The notes beneath the pieces were generated by a model. That model saw only the letters and a program-made list of their open reading frames with translations. It was not told the origin of the DNA and did not search any database. From a virus, in the IMG/VR virus record IMGVR_UViG_3300047560_000465, positions 1 to 38,431 of that record: 38,431 nucleotides of DNA. One strand, 5' to 3'. The translations under genes and the position numbers were made by a program. This document shows, piece after piece, positions 32,417 through 38,229 of this stretch (position 1 is its first letter; each line of letters opens with the position of its first letter).

Positions 32417-33650
32417 GTACTTCGTGTGAATCTTCTTCGTAATCTTGCTGGTAATTAGACATAGCCAGCTGATCAACGTAAGCAAGGGAGTCAATTAAGT
32501 CATCGTGTACACCAGAAGTAGGGAACATAATGTACTGATCCTCGAACTCTTTCCAGTTCTTATCGCTATTCAAGCTAATCCTACCGTGCTCAAACCGCCC
32601 TTGAAGAGCCCAGACAACACGATCAGTTTTCTTCTTATTCCCGTGTGTTAGGTCTGTGATGTGAGAGTAAACATTGTTTTTTCTCATCAGGTCTTCAAGG
32701 TAATGCATCACAGCATTCTTCAATGCTCCACGCTCAATACCTACAGCGATAGGTCTATGCTCACGTACAGCTAGAAGAATCTTGGAAGCAGTCTCTCTAA
32801 TGTCCCAGCGCCCATGTACAATGTCTTTGACCCACCAGTCACCATTGTCTAGGATTTTACAGATAGTGATAGCTGACTCGTCTAGTCTTTTCTTAGAAGC
32901 TCCTGCATTCTTAGCGACATCTTCGAAGCCAGCCAAGTCAATGGCAATCACGTAGTCACCGTACTGAGGCTCTTCCCTGTATTTCAACCATTCCTCTTTG
33001 AATAGATCGGAACCTGCTGTATCGAAGGAGGACAGGTATTCCTGTTTAAATGCAAAAGAGCTAAGAGTACGCTCAGCAGCTTCAATTTCCTTAGGATCGA
33101 TAGTCTCGTTGTCCTTGGTCGTGTAGTGCCATGAACACCATTCCTCATCTACGTCCTGACCTAGGTTATAGACATCGTAGAACCAGTTACGTCCACTAGG
33201 GGTACTAATGAATAAAGCTCTACCTTTTTTGTCAGACAAAGAAGCTCGAATAATCTTTTGCCAGACATCTTCTTTGATAAATGCACACTCGTCAAGGACT
33301 ACGTAGGTAAGAGATACACCCCGTAGAGAATCAGGGTTATCAGCACCTCGAACAAGAATCTTCCTACCGTTGACCAACGTGATCTCAAGGTTATTAACGT
33401 GTGAAGACTTAATAACAGGACGACCAAGATCAAGTAACAAGTCCCACATAATAGTTCTAGCTTGTCCTAAGGTAGGAGCTATGTACATCACAGCTGAACC
33501 TTCAGGACAGTTAAGAGCTTCAATGAGCAGGGTCACCGCAGAAAGCCTAGACTTCCCACAGCGACGCCCTGCTGCAACTACTTTAAACCTATGGGTATCT
33601 TTGAAGACCTCTTGCTGCCATTTCAACAGTTGAAAGTTAAGAGCAGTCAT
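32394..33650 (-). CDS. Terminase large subunit
   Basis: A 418-aa packaging motor and nuclease. Walker A is AAGRRCGKSR (K33/S34), Walker B is TYVVLDECAF (D119/E120) and the coupling motif STPSGR is near 149-153. The RNase H-like nuclease has D237 (YVIAIDLAG), E305 (GIERGALKN) and D382/D383/D386 (GVHDDLIDSLAY). It is complete. It overlaps the small subunit stop by four bases. The family type cannot be fixed by eye, so the packaging mode (terminal repeats or headful) remains open. Confidence 0.95.
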   Translation of the reverse strand: MTALNFQLLKWQQEVFKDTHRFKVVAAGRRCGKSRLSAVTLLIEALNCPEGSAVMYIAPTLGQARTIMWDLLLDLGRPVIKSSHVNNLEITLVNGRKILVRGADNPDSLRGVSLTYVVLDECAFIKEDVWQKIIRASLSDKKGRALFISTPSGRNWFYDVYNLGQDVDEEWCSWHYTTKDNETIDPKEIEAAERTLSSFAFKQEYLSSFDTAGSDLFKEEWLKYREEPQYGDYVIAIDLAGFEDVAKNAGASKKRLDESAITICKILDNGDWWVKDIVHGRWDIRETASKILLAVREHRPIAVGIERGALKNAVMHYLEDLMRKNNVYSHITDLTHGNKKKTDRVVWALQGRFEHGRISLNSDKNWKEFEDQYIMFPTSGVHDDLIDSLAYVDQLAMSNYQQDYEEDSHEVLDIISGY

Positions 33651-34051
33651 AGCTCGTCTTCTTTGATTTGAACATCCTCAACATCGTAGCTAATCTCTTC
33701 AGCATCGATGGTAGGAGTACCAAGACCAGATATATTAATACTGATAGAGGGTACAGAACCTCCCTGCTTTGTCTGCTCAAACGCTGATACAGGCATGATC
33801 CTATCGACAACAAGCTTCCATGCTGCTGCTTGGTTTTTATGGTCATCGTTTAAGGCTGCATTAAGAATAGACTCTAAAACCTTAGCTGACTTAGGGGAAT
33901 TAAGCATACGAGCCTTGTACTCGTCAATGATAGCTTTATCACCCTTAGGTCTACCTAATGTCCCTCTGTTCTTAGACTTCTTGGCTACAATCTCACCCTT
34001 CTTAGGACGACCTCTACCACGCTTTGTTTCTGGTTGTTCTGCTTGTTCCAT
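33647..34051 (-). CDS. Terminase small subunit (putative)
   Basis: A 134-aa protein. The N-terminus is rich in basic AT-hook-like motifs (KRGRGRPKKGE, GRPKGDKA), suiting DNA recognition. The centre is helical (SAKVLESILNAALNDDHKNQ followed by AAAWKLVVDRIMPVSAFE) and the C-terminus acidic. The position immediately before the large subunit and an SVPSISINISGL-like strand pattern are as in other small terminases of aquatic podoviruses. AAGGACAAAG precedes the ATG. It is the first gene of the leftward block. Confidence 0.8.
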   Translation of the reverse strand: MEQAEQPETKRGRGRPKKGEIVAKKSKNRGTLGRPKGDKAIIDEYKARMLNSPKSAKVLESILNAALNDDHKNQAAAWKLVVDRIMPVSAFEQTKQGGSVPSISINISGLGTPTIDAEEISYDVEDVQIKEDEL

Positions 34052-34333
34052 CTTTGTCCTTAAAGGAGATGTACTTATATAAAGTAAGGAATAACAATAA
34101 GGATACCCACTACTGTGAGTACTCTAAAGTAACTATCTAATTTAACATTACGACTTAAAAGCCTTTAATGCAAGAATCTAAATGAAGTATATACTTACTT
34201 ATATTACCTCTTGTGAACACTTTAGTGAAACTAAGGTCAATTCAGTTACTCATTTAGAAACTTCCTGTATTAACTGATCAGCCTGTCTAATCAGTCTTCA
34301 TTTGAGTTCTTGGAAGGATTACCTTCATAGAGC

Positions 34334-34361
34334 ATTGTACAGTGCTTTTCTAAGAAGTCAA
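34334..34361 (-). promoter_or_regulatory. Leftward sigma70 promoter with overlapping palindrome (late block)
   Basis: On the minus strand: TTGACT (34356..34361, 5/6), a 16-base spacer and TACAAT (34334..34339, 5/6). A very AT-rich stretch directly upstream (34362..34400) could act as an UP element. A near-perfect palindrome, AGCATTGTACAGTGCT (34331..34346), covers the -10 and could be an operator. A weaker tandem copy is TTGCAT-17-TACAAT at 34444..34472. Both would feed the terminase genes through a long leader. Confidence 0.6.
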
Positions 34362-34724
34362 GCATTATTTATATTTATTTGTCTTTATTTACTAACTTTA
34401 CAATTCTTTACATTAGCTATCTTCATAGACCTCTTGTGAATACATTGTAGTCCCTCAAGAGACCCTATGCAAGGCCTCCTGTGCACATTTTCCAGTCTCC
34501 GTTACACCCCTGATCTAATCTGTCCCTAATTATTATGTTAAGTTATTTGATTTTTATAGACTTTTTAGTTCTATTCTGTCCTTTCTTAATTCTTCTTTTT
34601 TGTGTACTTAATAGGCTCCCACAAAAGTAAAACATTAGTGATACCCCTCCCCCCATATCTTTATAGTCTCAATATAGTTATAAATCATAACGATCTAAGA
34701 AGTAACTACAGAGAATTAAGCATG

Positions 34725-34779
34725 AGGAGCTATGAAGCTCCTATTAAGTACTACCTATACCTATTTAGTACTACCTATA
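34725..34779. repeat. Perfect hairpin followed by a 13-base direct repeat
   Basis: AGGAGCT-4-AGCTCCT (34725..34742) is a perfect 7-bp inverted repeat. It is followed by AGTACTACCTATA twice (34747..34759 and 34767..34779), 20 bases apart. The hairpin has no T run, so it is unlikely to be a simple terminator. The spaced repeats look like protein binding sites in the control region. Confidence 0.75.
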
Positions 34780-34830
34780 AAGCTACACCTGAGACCTAGA
34801 AGACATAAGGGTAAATACTTAGAGATTAAG

Positions 34831-34947
34831 TTATCCACTCAGTGGATGTATAACTTGTTAGTAACTGCGTAGTTATTCACAGGCTAATCAAAGTGGTGCA
34901 TAACAGTCCCATTAATGGTGCACAATAATCACAAAAGTAGTGCACAA
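34831..34947. promoter_or_regulatory. DnaA-box-like sites and three 22-base-spaced repeats (enhancer and/or origin)
   Basis: TTATTCACA (34873..34881) matches the DnaA box TTATNCACA, and TTATCCACT (34831..34839) differs by one base. The latter lies within the palindrome TCCACTCAGTGGA (34833..34845). Next come GGTGCATAA (34895), GGTGCACAA (34917) and AGTGCACAA (34939), exactly 22 bases apart, thus on one face of the helix. The first two include TGGTGCA, the half-site of NtrC-type activators. They lie about 155, 133 and 111 bases before the expected sigma54 start. They could be activator sites, iterons, or both. Confidence 0.6.
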
Positions 34948-35027
34948 TAGATAGCTAAGTGTTGGTATTTTACAACAAACAAGGAGATAACATCAATAAT
35001 GAGTACTTGAGTATTACATAAGCAAGG

Positions 35028-35044
35028 CTGGCACGGTGCTTGCA
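35028..35044 (+). promoter_or_regulatory. Sigma54 (RpoN) promoter for the rightward early block
   Basis: CTGGCACGGTGCTTGCA matches every position of the consensus YTGGCACGRNNNTTGCW. The expected start is near 35055, leaving about 45 bases to the first gene at 35100. I find no TTGACA/TATAAT pair ahead of the early genes. The phase-spaced repeats upstream are where an enhancer-binding protein would sit. The protein is not encoded in this window, so it would have to come from the host. Confidence 0.7.
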
Positions 35045-35099
35045 ATAGTCTAACCATCATCAACAGGCTCTTGTGGCCCAAACCAGAAAGGTAAACACC

Positions 35100-35285
35100 A
35101 TGTCATGTAACACACACTCAACTGATAATTATAGCTGCACATTCTGGATTGAATACTCAGATGGTACACGCACTGAGTGGAGAAGCCTCACTAAAGCTGA
35201 AGCGATTAAGACATACAAGACACTGTCTAAAAGCTATCCTGGTAATGTTACTGGGATAGGTTGGGATGTAGACTTTGTTATCTAA
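35100..35285 (+). CDS. First early gene, hypothetical protein, 61 aa
   Basis: The ATG at 35100 is preceded by AAAGG; the frame is open back to 35073 but with no ribosome site there. The protein is MSCNTHSTDNYSCTFWIEYS followed by DGTRTEWRSLTKAEAIKTY, a single small alpha/beta domain with no known motif. As the first gene after the early promoter it may act on host functions. The function is unknown. Confidence 0.65.
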   Translation: MSCNTHSTDNYSCTFWIEYSDGTRTEWRSLTKAEAIKTYKTLSKSYPGNVTGIGWDVDFVI

Positions 35286-35313
35286 TCAATACACACTTAA
35301 AGGAATTACTATC

Positions 35314-35394
35314 ATGTCAAACAATCAATTAGCTGATCAAGTCATCTATGTCTTAGGGTTTATCGCTATCCTAGTTGTCTGGATGACAGCTTAA
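35314..35394 (+). CDS. Membrane micropeptide, 26 aa
   Basis: MSNNQLADQVIYVLGFIAIL then VVWMTA: a short polar start and one complete membrane helix. AAAGGAATTACT precedes the ATG at good distance. It lies between two early genes in otherwise unused sequence. The small size keeps confidence modest. Confidence 0.5.
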   Translation: MSNNQLADQVIYVLGFIAILVVWMTA

Positions 35395-35438
35395 GCCGTT
35401 CACAATCAACTCTCTAACTTGTTAAGGATCAACATATC

Positions 35439-35726
35439 ATGTCAACAGATACAAAATTCAACGGCTGGACTAACTACGCTACATGGCGAATCAACCTGGA
35501 AATCTTTGATGGTTTCGACCCACGTGAGCACTTCTCACGCTACGACAGGGACGAAGCATACAACCTAGCTCACGACCTTAAAGAATACGCTCTAGAGGTT
35601 GTTATTGGCTCTAGTGTCGGTCTAATGGCAGACTATGCCTCTGCTTTCATCGATGATGTCAACTTCTATGAGATAGCTGAGCACATGATCACTGAATGTA
35701 ACCAAGATGAGGATGAGACATGCTAA
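35439..35726 (+). CDS. Early protein of the NGWTNYATW family, 95 aa
   Basis: The opening FNGWTNYATWRINLEIFDGF is a well-known signature of small plasmid and phage proteins (DUF7249-like, from memory), followed by acidic helices (EAYNLAHDLKEYALEVVIGS; YEIAEHMITE). In plasmids such proteins accompany anti-restriction or replication genes; function is unproven. It overlaps the next gene by seven bases. Confidence 0.75.
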   Translation: MSTDTKFNGWTNYATWRINLEIFDGFDPREHFSRYDRDEAYNLAHDLKEYALEVVIGSSVGLMADYASAFIDDVNFYEIAEHMITECNQDEDETC

Positions 35727-35974
35727 ACAATCAAGACTTTATCAACCTTGAACGCCGCCTTTGGCGCGAAGGTAATCCTTTGTGCGATGAATTAGTATCA
35801 ACTAGGGATGAATTGTCACTATTGATCCATGAATGTCGATTAGTTCTAGCTAAGTATTCGCCTATGTTGAACAAGGTAGCTGGACTAGACTTGGACTACA
35901 TGCGAGAATGGGACAATCTAGGGGACTACTTAGACAATGTTCAATACGCACTTGAAGGAAAGGTTTCATCATGA
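35720..35974 (+). CDS. Hypothetical helical protein, 84 aa
   Basis: The protein is mostly helical (RDELSLLIHECRLVLAKYSP; LDLDYMREWDNLGDYLDNVQ), acidic, with no motif recognised. It is linked to both neighbours by short overlaps (ATGA at its end). Confidence 0.65.
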   Translation: MLNNQDFINLERRLWREGNPLCDELVSTRDELSLLIHECRLVLAKYSPMLNKVAGLDLDYMREWDNLGDYLDNVQYALEGKVSS

Positions 35975-36120
35975 TCAACACTGCACCTAGACCTTCAGAT
36001 GAGATGCCGCCATCATGGCCATTCCCTACCAAAGAGCACCCATTAAAGCCTTGGACACCTAAGCAAATCAAGGAGTACAATCAACAAGTGTTAGCAAACA
36101 CTCAAGAAAGCCCTTTATAG
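35971..36120 (+). CDS. Proline-rich small protein, 49 aa
   Basis: It starts on the previous stop (ATGA). MINTAPRPSDEMPPSWPFPT then KEHPLKPWTPKQIKEYNQQV: a proline-rich, probably extended N-terminus followed by a short helix. There are no homologues I can name. It ends in TAG. The 12-base repeat CTCAAGAAAGCC occurs at its 3' end (36101) and again just after the stop (36122). Confidence 0.55.
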   Translation: MINTAPRPSDEMPPSWPFPTKEHPLKPWTPKQIKEYNQQVLANTQESPL

Positions 36121-36176
36121 CCTCAAGAAAGCCTATAAAATCATCAACCAATGCCCTGATAGGGTGGAGAACTAAA

Positions 36177-36431
36177 ATGCATTGTAGCTGCTGTGATAGA
36201 TTGTTGACTGATTATGAGGCAACCAGAAAGGATGCGCATACATTCAAATTTATTGACCTATGCAAGAACTGTTTTGAAGAGGTTAAACCCTTCATGTCGG
36301 TCATTGACAGGAAAGACTTGATCACTGAACAAGACCTAGATGTTGTCGAAGATGATGCTGATCTAGATACCACGGAAGATTGGGAAGATTTGAGTTACTT
36401 TGATGCTCAATTTTATAGAGGATTCATATGA
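36177..36431 (+). CDS. Zinc-finger early protein, 84 aa
   Basis: An N-terminal treble-clef-like zinc site has CSCC (residues 3-6) and CKNC (29-32), with the conserved YEATRKDAHT between them. The C-terminal half is very acidic (DLDVVEDDADLDTTEDWEDL), mimicking nucleic acid charge. Similar C-x2-C-LSDFEATRK proteins occur in T7-like aquatic phages, where the function is unknown. A role in binding host RNA polymerase or DNA-binding proteins is possible, but inferred only from composition. Confidence 0.75.
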   Translation: MHCSCCDRLLTDYEATRKDAHTFKFIDLCKNCFEEVKPFMSVIDRKDLITEQDLDVVEDDADLDTTEDWEDLSYFDAQFYRGFI

Positions 36432-36518
36432 AAAATAACTTTGATGGTGTAGACGTGGCACACTTCTTGCAATCTCTAAAGAACTTAGAAGACATCAAAG
36501 ACTCTAGTGATGACTAAA
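36429..36518 (+). CDS. Micropeptide, 29 aa
   Basis: MKNNFDGVDVAHFLQSLKNL followed by EDIKDSSDD, acidic and probably helical. It overlaps the zinc-finger gene's stop (ATGA) and GAGGATTCAT precedes the ATG. It contains the second sigma54-like motif, so this stretch could be regulatory instead of, or besides, coding. Confidence 0.4.
36456..36471 (+). promoter_or_regulatory. Second sigma54-like motif
   Basis: TGGCAC-ACTTC-TTGCA has correct cores and the right 5-base spacing, but lacks the G and R after TGGCAC. It lies in the same orientation as the main sigma54 promoter, 1.4 kb downstream, ahead of the gap at 36519..36616. It lies within a possible 29-aa coding frame, so chance is not excluded. 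Confidence 0.35.
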
Positions 36519-36548
36519 ATGTTTAAGAACATCTATGACATTAAAGGA

Positions 36549-36603
36549 TACATTAAAGTAAATACTACTTTATTGTTTATCATTAAACCTACATTAAAGT
36601 AAA
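36549..36603. repeat. Direct 14-base repeats and hairpin in an early intergenic gap
   Basis: TACATTAAAGTAAA occurs at 36549..36562 and 36590..36603, 41 bases apart (about four helical turns). A shorter copy, ACATTAAAG, is at 36538. Between them TAAAGTA-5-TACTTTA (36554..36572) forms a perfect 7-bp inverted repeat. This looks like a regulatory protein site before the gene at 36617. Confidence 0.65.
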
Positions 36604-36616
36604 AGGGGATAACAAA

Positions 36617-36781
36617 ATGAAACAACTGGAAGACAATAAAACAGGTGATATGTTTGATATCGATCTTAAAGAAGCCCATTATGCCCATACGATCAATGAT
36701 TTTATTGGTCTTATTGATGAATATGGCTTTGAGACTGTAATGTTTGACTTTAGGCGTATGATGGGGGAAAGAGAATGGTGA
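36617..36781 (+). CDS. Hypothetical early protein, 54 aa
   Basis: AAAGGGGATAACAAA precedes the ATG. MKQLEDNKTGDMFDIDLKEA then HYAHTINDFIGLIDEYGFET and an ending of RRMMGEREW. It is acidic with a basic end. No motif is known. It lies between two palindromic or repeat-containing gaps, suggesting separate control. Confidence 0.6.
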   Translation: MKQLEDNKTGDMFDIDLKEAHYAHTINDFIGLIDEYGFETVMFDFRRMMGEREW

Positions 36782-36829
36782 CACAATGTTAATCTCTCTC
36801 TTTGTTTTTGTCTTAACTTTGATAAAAAT

Positions 36830-36843
36830 GTCACTTAAGTGAC
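36830..36843. promoter_or_regulatory. Perfect 14-base palindrome, operator-like
   Basis: GTCACTTAAGTGAC is fully self-complementary and lies 15 bases before the gene at 36859, just upstream of its ribosome site. No T run follows. It could be a repressor or activator site. An 18-codon hydrophobic frame (36786..36842) also covers it but is too short to call. Confidence 0.5.
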
Positions 36844-36858
36844 TGAAAGGAATGTAAA

Positions 36859-37044
36859 ATGAAAGTTCGTATTGTAAAAGATCCTGTGTATCGTACACTT
36901 TTTTTGGTGCAGGTTAAAAGGTGGTGGCTTCCTCTGTGGCTTACAACTTTTTATGGTAGTCGGATCGAAGCTGATAACGCTTATAAAAACTTAATTGAAC
37001 ACGGAACAAGACTAGGAATTATTGAGGAAGGATATGTAAAATGA
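36859..37044 (+). CDS. Hypothetical early protein, 61 aa
   Basis: MKVRIVKDPVYRTLFLVQVK then RWWLPLWLTTFYGSRIEADN, a basic, aromatic-rich small domain that looks like a three-stranded sheet plus helix. AAAGGAATGTAAA precedes the ATG. It is coupled to the next gene (ATGA). No function is known. Confidence 0.65.
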   Translation: MKVRIVKDPVYRTLFLVQVKRWWLPLWLTTFYGSRIEADNAYKNLIEHGTRLGIIEEGYVK

Positions 37045-37250
37045 GTGGAACAGTTACTTTAACCTATGATTTGAGCAAACCAGATCAGGTCTATGCGTAC
37101 AAGTGTGCATCCAAGGGCCTAGAAGCCTGCCAGATGCTCGAAAGTCTCAAAGCCTATACCCAAGGGTACACAGCATACAAAGGGATCTCAGAAAGGGTTC
37201 TAGCTGAGATCATCAGTGATTTGAATAAATGGGATACAGTCTCATTGTGA
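37041..37250 (+). CDS. Hypothetical early protein, 69 aa
   Basis: It begins MSGTVTLTYDLSKPDQVYAY and continues with helices (CASKGLEACQMLESLKAYTQ; ISERVLAEIISDLNKWDTVS). It is small and alpha/beta, with no motif recognised. It starts on the previous stop. Confidence 0.65.
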   Translation: MSGTVTLTYDLSKPDQVYAYKCASKGLEACQMLESLKAYTQGYTAYKGISERVLAEIISDLNKWDTVSL

Positions 37251-37272
37251 TAACTTTATTAAAGGAACAACT

Positions 37273-37881
37273 ATGAAAGATTACGAAGACGAAGCCTTTG
37301 ATGAGCTTGAAAAAGCACAACAACGTAAGGTAGCTACTGGTGTTACTGATGGCAGCAAAACAGAAGCAAATAGCACATTAAGTGCGTTGAAACTGGCGCT
37401 TGAGAAGGCGTATCAGCTTGGTCAAAAACTGTGTGAACCCAGCGAAAGCCCCTATCACGACAAGCTTGTCGCTCAAGAGTTCAATGAGCTGATTGAGCAG
37501 GCTTGCGGGGAGCCGGCCGAAGAGCCAGCCAAGCAAGAACATGTCGCCGCCAACGACATGACCCAAGAACGTGTCGATGAAACGGGTAAAAAGGTACATG
37601 AGGTTGTAATTTGTCCCTATTGTTATAACTCACATACGCTCGGCGCAGTTTACTTTGACCAGAACTGTTCAGGATGTGTAAAAAGAATGTCCCGCCCACT
37701 CGCAGCACAGCCATCCAAGCAAGAGCGTAAGCCGCTGACGGATGAGCAGATTGCAGAGATAACGGTTGGTTTTTATGGTTCAGCGATTCACCATGATGAT
37801 TATGAATTTGCCCGAGCAATTGAAGCCGCCCACGGCATACACCCTATAGGTTTTACGTCCGAAACGGACTTTAAGGAGTAA
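37273..37881 (+). CDS. Mosaic protein with zinc site and AIEAAHGI tail, 202 aa
   Basis: TTAAAGGAACAACT precedes the ATG. An N-terminal acidic helical part (ALKLALEKAYQLGQKLCEPS) and an EPAEEPAKQ linker are followed by a zinc-like site (CPYCYNS ... CSGC). The C-terminal PLTDEQIAEITVGFYGS ... DYEFARAIEAAHGI motif is widespread in betaproteobacterial proteins and prophages, often at the C-terminus of unrelated proteins. The DNA around 37490..37560 is visibly GC-richer than neighbouring genes, suggesting recent gain from a host or prophage. The function is unknown. Confidence 0.75.
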   Translation: MKDYEDEAFDELEKAQQRKVATGVTDGSKTEANSTLSALKLALEKAYQLGQKLCEPSESPYHDKLVAQEFNELIEQACGEPAEEPAKQEHVAANDMTQERVDETGKKVHEVVICPYCYNSHTLGAVYFDQNCSGCVKRMSRPLAAQPSKQERKPLTDEQIAEITVGFYGSAIHHDDYEFARAIEAAHGIHPIGFTSETDFKE

Positions 37882-37884
37882 GAT

Positions 37885-38208
37885 ATGCTAGACAAAGAAG
37901 ACATTGCAACAGCAAAAGAAATAGCCAAGGTTTTTAGCGAAAGCAAAAACGACGAACTTGTTGTGGCAGGCAACTTGATTACCGTTTTGCTTGCAGAGCG
38001 TGAGAAACAACGTCCGTCACGGAGTGACATGACATGGGCAGGGCTGACGGATATAGAAAAACGAAGCATATGCAGGATTGGCCCGGTGTATGCGCCAGAT
38101 GGTGTTGTTACCCTGAATCCGCTTGAATACCGCAAAGAACTTAAGGGTGTTGCATTGATGGCTGTGCGGAAAGCCGAAGCCAAACTCAAGGAGAAGAACA
38201 GTTTATAA
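37885..38208 (+). CDS. Hypothetical protein, 107 aa
   Basis: MLDKEDIATAKEIAKVFSES then a helical N-terminus, followed by WAGLTDIEKRSICRIGP, a short segment resembling the GLTD-E repeats seen beside AIEAAHGI proteins, and a Lys-rich end. AAGGAGTAAGAT precedes the ATG. It was probably gained together with the preceding gene. No function is known. Confidence 0.65.
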   Translation: MLDKEDIATAKEIAKVFSESKNDELVVAGNLITVLLAEREKQRPSRSDMTWAGLTDIEKRSICRIGPVYAPDGVVTLNPLEYRKELKGVALMAVRKAEAKLKEKNSL

Positions 38209-38229
38209 TGAAACTGAAGTAGAGTCATT

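Larger units (their letters stand above)
34052..35099. other. 1-kb non-coding divergent control region
   Basis: AT-rich, with no convincing gene; one 65-codon frame near 34602 has no ribosome site or protein-like pattern. It holds leftward sigma70 promoter candidates, two copies of ACCTCTTGTGAA (34206..34217 and 34429..34440), a hairpin and a pair of 13-base repeats, DnaA-box-like sequences, three 22-base-spaced repeats and a sigma54 promoter, each listed separately. It is the only long intergenic region and separates the two divergent gene blocks. Confidence 0.85.

Noticed and set aside
34640-34660. G-quadruplex on the minus strand at the C-rich tract
   Set aside because: Only two G runs are present (six and four), not the four needed for an intramolecular quadruplex.
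34602-34799. A 65-codon frame in the control region
   Set aside because: No ribosome site, unusual composition, and it runs through the hairpin and direct repeats. It looks like chance in AT-rich DNA.
36786-36842. 18-aa hydrophobic micropeptide
   Set aside because: It is very short, with no clear ribosome site, and it covers a perfect palindrome that better explains the sequence.
38200-38229. TATAAT before the HNH gene at 38230 as a promoter
   Set aside because: A perfect TATAAT lies at the end of the preceding gene, but nothing like TTGACA is found 16-18 bases upstream. It overlaps the stop codon of that gene and may be chance.
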